The position numbers and the translations under genes are program-made. Positions 58,421-64,000 of a stretch of 64,000 bases of DNA are shown here, piece after piece. Source of the stretch: Brachionus koreanus. Lineage: Eukaryota > Rotifera > Eurotatoria > Ploima > Brachionidae. The notes under the pieces are model-generated. The model made no database searches. It saw nothing but the letters and a program-made list of their open reading frames with translations, and was not told the DNA's origin. The stretch is taken from NCBI GenBank assembly GCA_016987375.1, contig PJRA01000444.1:851576-915575 (forward strand), written 5' to 3'. Position 1 is the first letter of the stretch; each line of letters starts with the position of its first letter.

Positions 58421-59289
58421 GGATAGTTAATAACAACTATTAATTATATATGGTTCTACTACTCTTTCATTTTTACATTTTTTTTCATATAATAATTAAT
58501 TAATAATTTTTAAATTTAAATCTAACGATTTTTTTATTAATTTATCACTTTTCAATTTTGTGAAATAATATTTTATTCTCAAATGTTTTTTTTAATTTTT
58601 TGATTCTGCAGTAAAGTTATACAAAAAAAAATGATGTTTTTATTCATTTGATTTTTGATCAAAAACACTGCATTAAAACAAGCATTACAATAAAACATTT
58701 TTCAATTATTATTTTTTTTTAATTTTTTTTCAGCATTACCTACTTTTATAAATAAACTAATAAATTTTGACTGACTAAAGTGCCATAGTAAATTAAAAAA
58801 AAAAATTTAAATCGAAAAATTCAAATCAAATAAATATTTAATTTAAAAATGAAAAAAATAAAACTAAGAAGTTTTTTTCATTGAGTGCAACTTTACTTTT
58901 CTTTTCATTGAACTACTAAGAATTCTTTTCAATTAGTGTACTGAGAAGCTCAGTAGAATATAATTCAATTTTAGGTCGTCAATTAATTTCGACTGTGAAT
59001 TAAAAAATTGAAAAAAAGCTAGATTTTATTTCAATAGAGGATTCACGCCTCGATTTAAATCAAATTTAAAGCTCTATTTTAGAAAAAAATTCAATAAAAA
59101 TTTTTATTTAAATTTTATATTAAATTTATTTACAATACAGTCTTTCTTGAGTAGCCATTAGCTAAAGGACCAATTTTGTATTCAAAAGAAAAAAATAAAA
59201 ATAAAAAAAAATGTTCATATTTAACTGAAATTAGTTGCAGTTTTTTTCTAAAATTTCATATAAATTTAACTAATTTTTTTGTTGAGAAT

Positions 59290-60031
59290 TTACTGTTCAA
59301 ATATCAAACCTTCATTAGTGTTGATATTAGTTTTTTCTTGAGATAATTCTGAATTTTTCAGTAGCCCGTTGTTCGACTGGTCCTCGACCATTTCTGTATC
59401 CTGCGCAGCTCCTCCACTCTCAGTGCTAGCTTCTGCGTTTGAATTAGCTGAGTCCCAGTTAATTTTGAATTTGGTCACTCTGGGCTGATCGGCTGCGATT
59501 TGTCTCATCAATTTGTCGAACTGAGGCTCTGCGGGTGGATTATCCTTCATCTCTTGGTCCTCGTACTCATTATTGACATAATAGCCGACTCGTACAAATT
59601 CTTGTTGACGATATGAAGCGGTAATCAGCACTACAGTAACACCGACAGCATCGTCGGCCGGTATTTTTGAAATATCGGGCGGGTCGGCCTTGAAAAAAAA
59701 TTTTTTTTTACTTCAATAAATTAGTTTTTCTTGAAAAATTATTACCTGAAACATAAACTTAAATTGACCTTTTGGAACTGCGTCGACTACAATCTGGTCG
59801 AGTGTCTGATCGAACTCGACTGTTTCAGCCGATCCGACATAAATTATTTTAAACTCAAGATCTAAAGATTTATTTTTTTTTAATATGATAGGGTAAATTT
59901 AAATTAATTAAATAATAAATACCATCTTGCAACTCTTCCAAACACTCAAACTGAATTTCAAATTGGAATGGTGTGAAAAAAGTTGCCGGATTGTTATGAA
60001 CTGCTACGTTTAACAGATGAACCTTGGCCAT
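59290..60031 (-). CDS. ASF1: Histone H3-H4 chaperone ASF1
   Basis: Three exons (60031-59923, 59861-59746, 59688-59290) join in phase to 207 residues. The N-terminal immunoglobulin-like core is very well kept: MAKVHLLNVAV, NPATFFTPFQFEIQFECLEEL, DLEFKIIYVGSAE, DAVGVTVVLITASYR, EFVRVGYYVNNEY and PRVTKFKINWD. These include the DAVGVTVVL strand that binds histone H3. The tail is acidic and Ser-rich and is not conserved, as usual in ASF1. In the nucleus ASF1 passes H3-H4 to CAF-1 and HIRA during replication-coupled and independent nucleosome assembly. It starts 416 bp from the divergent ORC2 gene. Confidence 0.97.
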
Positions 60032-60447
60032 TCTAAATTATTATATTTGATGTGTACAATTTCAGAGTTTTGAAATTTTTAAAAATCTCTTTTTAAAGAA
60101 CAAATGCTTTTAGAATAAAGCTCGAGACCAAAAAATTGAAAATTTGGGCGACCTGTTCATGTATTGCTTGATTAATGGTTAAATAGTGTTAATTAACAAA
60201 ATTAAATTAACAATTTGATTTATCTCTAGCATGATTGTTTATTACATTTTTACATTAACAATAAAAAATTTAATTATCAAGATTTAAATTTTAATTATTC
60301 TTTTTTTAAAAAAAGACTTTAAAAAAATTTAAACATTCAAAATAAATTTTTTTTTAAAACTTGAAAAATTCTAATGCATATACTAATTGACTATTTATTT
60401 GAATAAAAAAAAAAATAAAAAAATTTAAATTTAAGATTTGAATTAAA
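60032..60447. promoter_or_regulatory. Shared divergent promoter region, ASF1 / ORC2
   Basis: 416 bp between two start codons that face away from each other. The part next to ASF1 (60110-60165) is less AT-rich, with CTCGAGACC and TTGGGCGACC, while the rest is A/T runs. I see no clear E2F-type site (TTTSGCGC), although TTTGGGCGAC at about 60143 is loosely similar. Confidence 0.5.
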
Positions 60448-63400
60448 ATGAAAAAATCAGGTGCCAAAGATTTAATTTTAGTTGCTTGGCAAGATTCGGA
60501 CGTGACCGATGTTATACTTGACAGATCTTATGGAGGAAAATTAGCTAGTTCAAACAAAGGTACTTGAAATAAAATATTGAAATTTTATTAATTTTTTTCA
60601 AAGAAAATCAGACAGAACCCAAAGTTGACTTTGTTAGTAACAAAAAAAAGCGCCAATCTCGTAGGGTAACTTTAGCTCCGAATAAAAATGGAGAAGAGAA
60701 TGGCTCAGCACTCACAAATGGTGAATCAGAATACGCAAAACCCAAATCAGTCTTGGCGAAGTTGAGCAATCATTTTTTACTAGGCAATCAGTCGGCTAAT
60801 AGTGATGGAACCATGAACAAAACTTCTAATAGCCGTCTTGATCACTCTCATAGAATTAGCTACATTGAAATGGCGAACACACTCAAGTCTTACAAGAATG
60901 CCTATCAAGATACCATCGAATCGATAAATCAATACTATGAAATCAATTATTTTTCTGAATGGTTTAAATTGATGAAGTAATGAAACAAGATTAATAGATG
61001 TTTGCATTTTTTTTTATTTTTTTTTTTAAAGTTTTGGATTTAACATTTTGGTACATGGAGTCGGCTCCAAAAAGTCTCTCATTCAAAAATTTTGTCAATC
61101 ATATTTAGATAACTTTTATTTTGTTGAATTGCTCGGCTACCATCATGACATAAATACAAAAAATGTATATTTTTTAATTCATTTAGAATATACTTAAAAT
61201 GCTTGTTTAATTTTAGCTATTGAAAAACATAATATCTGATGTTCTTGAATTAAACGATATGTTTAAAACGCCTGATGAACAATTAAATGCCATAAATCAA
61301 AACTTAAGTAATTTAACTAATTTCAGAACAGATTTACTCTAACTGGTGTACAATTTGTTTTCTCTTAGATAGTCCTCTTTATTTGGTGATTCATAACATT
61401 GATGGTAATTGTCTTCGAGATACATCCATTCAATATAGTCTTTCAGAATTAGCATCAAACAAGTTCATACATATAATTGCTTCTGTGGACCATGTCAACA
61501 GTTCTTTGCGTAAGTTATTGAAAATTTTAGATAAAAAAATTCAGTCCAGCTTTAAAATCTTAAAATTTTAACAACCAAAATTAAAGCACTCTGAAATCAC
61601 TGAATTAAAATCATGTCCAAAATGATTATCACTCTGTACTGCGACTCAGGTCTAGTATCTCCCAGCATAAGACAGCAAGATGCTGAGACTAGTTTTGGTG
61701 CTCGGACTTTTCATTAATATTGTTTTTAACCTTTTTAAATAAAAAAATTGATAGCTTTTTTTCAAAAACTTAGATTAAAAACTAAAATTAAATTTTGAAA
61801 ATTTCCTGACCTCCATTTTTTATACAATGCAAAAATATTTGTAAAAATTTTCAACATGTCTTATCAGTTGGAATTTTTTGTACTTTATTAAATTATATTA
61901 GAATTTTCCAATTGTTGCTAATCCATTCATAAAAATTTCTGTTTCAAGCCATACTTTTATAACTAAAGAAAAGCAAGAACAGAAAATTTCGCCACATTAA
62001 AACAAATTATTTAATGTTTTTCTTCAATTAAATATTCAAGAGATAACCTCCATATTTTTATGGTTAGGTTTTTAAAGGTGTAAAAAAATTGAATTTTGAA
62101 AAAAATAAAATATCTAGGAAAAATACTAAGTTGATTTCATAAAGTACAAAAAATTCCAACCGATAAGACATGATGAAAATTTTTACAAATATTTTTGCAT
62201 TGTTTAAATAATGGAGGTCAGGAAATTTTCAAAATTTGAAGATCAGTGTTTTAGTAAGAATCTTAATTTTTATGTTTAATAATTTAAAAAAAAAATTTTT
62301 TTAAACAAGATTAATAAGAGTCATCTAAATTAAATTTTTTTTAATTGAATAAAAATATATGAGTTATTAATTTTAGTTTATAGAATTTTAAAATTATCAA
62401 AATTAATCTTAGTCCCAGACAAAAACTCAGTATCATTAATACCAGGATCAAAACCTCAAAGGCTTTGACGTCTGTGAACCTTATTCCTTGAAAATTGAAT
62501 TTATATTAAATTGAACAGTAGTATAAAGGCAAAAGTTTAAAAATTTTATTCAATTTTTAACTAAAATCAACAAAAATTACTCAATTTTAACAAATTAAAA
62601 ATGTTCATTTATTTATTAGCTCTTATGATATTACAATTGGATTTTGAAGGTTATGAAAAGAACATTTTCCTTACTGTCATTTATCTTTTAAATGTTGTTT
62701 TACCATGTAGGTATGTTGTATCTTGATCCATTTAACTTTTTAACCTGGAGATAAAAAATTTAGAATTTTTATCAATTTATAAAAATGTGTCAAGCAAAGA
62801 ATAAACTAAAAATTGAATTTAAAAATTAAAAAAAGTTTTATTTAAAAGATCACTTTCATTTTTAATGCTAATAATTTTTTGTCTAACCTTATGGTTATAA
62901 CTAATATTAATTATATTTTGTAAATAATAATAATTATAAGAAAGTATCTAATTTAGTAACCAAATGTAGTTTTTTTTTTATTTAAATTATAAAATATTAA
63001 TTTATTTATCCATTTTTTTTTAGTATGGGATCAAATTCAGAACACGTGTTTTAAATGGATCCATTTTGAAGTGAATACACTAGAGGCTTATAACGATGAG
63101 ATAATGTTCGAAAATTCTTTGATGCTAAGTCAACAAGGAAATGTACAGTTGAGTTCAATGATACATATTCTAAAAAGTTTGACACAGAATGCCAAAAATA
63201 TATTTTTGATCATGGTTCAGCACGTGCTTAACAAAGAAAACACGAAAAAAAGTATTGTTTACTAGCGATTTTTTTCTAAAATATTAATTTAGAAAAAAAA
63301 AAGGCATTACATTTTCAAAATTGTATCATGAGTGCAGAGAAAAATTTTATGTAAGCAATGAATTAACGTTGAGAGCTCAATTGACTGAATTTATTGATCA

Positions 63401-63509
63401 CAAATTGATTAAACTAAAAACAGAGGCTGATGGCTATGAGACTATATTTTTGCTAGTTGACGAAAAAAATCTCAAACTCTATCTCGAGGATCTTAAGGAC
63501 AAAATCTAA
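60448..63509 (+). CDS. ORC2: Origin recognition complex subunit 2
   Basis: Seven exons (60448-60559, 60604-60976, 61032-61164, 61217-61307, 61369-61509, 63024-63251, 63304-63509) join in phase to 427 residues; human ORC2 has 577. After a basic N-terminus (KKKRQSRRVTLAP) comes the degenerate AAA+ core: FGFNILVHGVGSKKSLIQKF, SPLYLVIHNIDGNCLRD, NKFIHIIASVDHVNSSLLWDQ. Then the winged-helix part: EAYNDEIMFENSLML, HILKSLTQNAKNIFLI, LTLRAQLTEFIDHKLIK. ORC2 is a core subunit of the complex that marks replication origins and loads MCM. The N-terminal region is shorter than in vertebrates. The 1.5-kb fifth intron is much larger than the others and contains a palindromic element. Confidence 0.96.
61790..62237. 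mobile_element. Long inverted-repeat element (MITE-like) in ORC2 intron 5
   Basis: A 448-bp unit with arms of about 100 bp. The outer 25 bp (AAATTTTGAAAATTTCCTGA and on) are an exact inverted repeat at 61790-61814 and 62213-62237. Further in, CAAAAATATTTGTAAAAATT, AACATGTCTTATC.G.TGGAA and TTTTTTGTACTTTAT are mirrored with few changes. The middle (about 61895-62130) has no coding capacity. No target duplication is obvious. It belongs to neither of the two MITE families seen elsewhere. Confidence 0.75.
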
Positions 63510-63695
63510 TCTTCTAATTTTTACAAATTTACTTCTAATTTCTACGAATATCGATTTTTTTTTTCAAATTTAATTTTAATTAATAAATATTTTGTAAATA
63601 ATTTTTTTTTTTATCAATCAAGTTAAAAGATGTTGTAGTCTTTTTAAATAGTGCATATATGACAACAAATTAAATTAATTAATTTATTAATTAAG

Positions 63696-64000
63696 ATGTC
63701 TGTTGAAGAAAAGCAAGCTAGATCTGTTTTTGGTAAATATTTAAACAAGAAAAAGCAAAAAAAAAAATTTTTTTAATTTATGTAAGTGGGAAATATTCCG
63801 CATGGTACGACAGAAGAACAAATGAAAGACATATTTGCCACGGTTGGCACAGTGCTGAGTTTCCGTATTGTCTATGACAGAGAAACCGGTAATCCGAAAG
63901 GCTATGGCTTTGCGGAATACGCGGACATCGAAATGGCCCAAAGTGCCATTCGTAATCTCAATGGTTATGAGTTCAATGGCAGAAATTTAAGAGTAGACAA
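63696..64000 (+). CDS. CSTF2: Cleavage stimulation factor subunit 2 (CstF-64), 5' part
   Basis: Exon 1 (63696-63732, [12 protein letters not shown]) joins in phase to exon 2 (63787 to the window edge). The product so far is an N-terminal [26 protein letters not shown] (RNP2), [23 protein letters not shown] (RNP1, with the KGYGFAEY core) and [18 protein letters not shown]. The same order and wording are found in CstF-64 of other animals. The protein binds the U/GU-rich element downstream of poly(A) sites during 3'-end formation. The hinge, Pro/Gly-rich and C-terminal domains lie beyond the window. It starts 187 bp after the ORC2 stop. Confidence 0.95.

Noticed and set aside
61600..61740. Less AT-rich patch in ORC2 intron 5
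   Set aside because: No frame extends the ORC2 product (the exon phases on both sides already join) and no repeat partner was found in the window.
1..64000. CRISPR arrays, rRNA, tRNA genes
   Set aside because: No regularly spaced repeats, and no rRNA or tRNA-like cloverleaf with A/B boxes could be recognised by eye; small RNA genes in this AT-rich DNA could still have been missed.

Overview
This window is nuclear DNA from a small-genome invertebrate animal. It is very AT-rich, the genes have short GT-AG introns (often 40-100 nt), and the encoded proteins are metazoan (MRTF, MPRIP/outspread, two-pore channel 2, ADP-ribosyl cyclase, neurochondrin, U11-48K, ORC2, ASF1, CSTF2). The gene style and the degenerate LINE families remind me of a monogonont rotifer such as Brachionus, but that is an inference. 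There is no bacterial-type operon, CRISPR array or recognisable tRNA/rRNA.

Layout. 1-215: end of a decayed LINE. 915-2003 (-): single-exon rhodopsin-type GPCR. 2004-8101: AT-rich DNA with two perfect hairpins and a dispersed repeat. 8102-18409 (-): five-exon MPRIP/outspread homologue whose large introns hold a LINE, several MITEs and a 1.1-kb TTAA-flanked element. 18410-22796: TG microsatellite and a mariner remnant. 22797-24389 (-): neurochondrin. 26193-26667: assembly gap, with a possible exon running into it. 27539-32720 (-): 17-exon two-pore channel 2. 32938-33878 (-): U11-48K (SNRNP48). 34089-34505 (+): SOSS-B/NABP. 35142-35706 (+): ALR/ERV1 sulfhydryl oxidase. 38071-46343 (+): MRTF. 46960-49045: three LINE pieces. 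50021-51002 (+): ADP-ribosyl cyclase. 52161-56985 (+): EF-hand protein of EFCAB6 type. 57156-58420: repeat-rich. 59290-60031 (-): ASF1. 60448-63509 (+): ORC2. 63696-64000 (+): start of CSTF2, cut by the window edge.

The multi-exon models were assembled by hand from splice sites, reading phase and family resemblance. Phases close exactly for TPCN2 (815 aa), MRTF (1021 aa), MPRIP (1469 aa), EFCAB6-like (911 aa), ORC2 (427 aa), SNRNP48 (278 aa), ASF1 (207 aa), ALR (165 aa) and ADP-ribosyl cyclase (301 aa).

How the genes fit together. Two link to RhoA/actin signalling (MPRIP, MRTF). Two belong to NAADP/lysosomal calcium signalling (ADP-ribosyl cyclase as a possible messenger producer, TPC2 as the endolysosomal channel). 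ASF1 and ORC2 are a head-to-head pair of replication/chromatin genes 416 bp apart, and SNRNP48 and NABP are a second head-to-head pair 210 bp apart. The mobile-element content is unusually readable: a MITE nested in a LINE with its target duplication, a TTAA-MITE with a paralogous near-empty site elsewhere in the window, and a long inverted-repeat element in an ORC2 intron.
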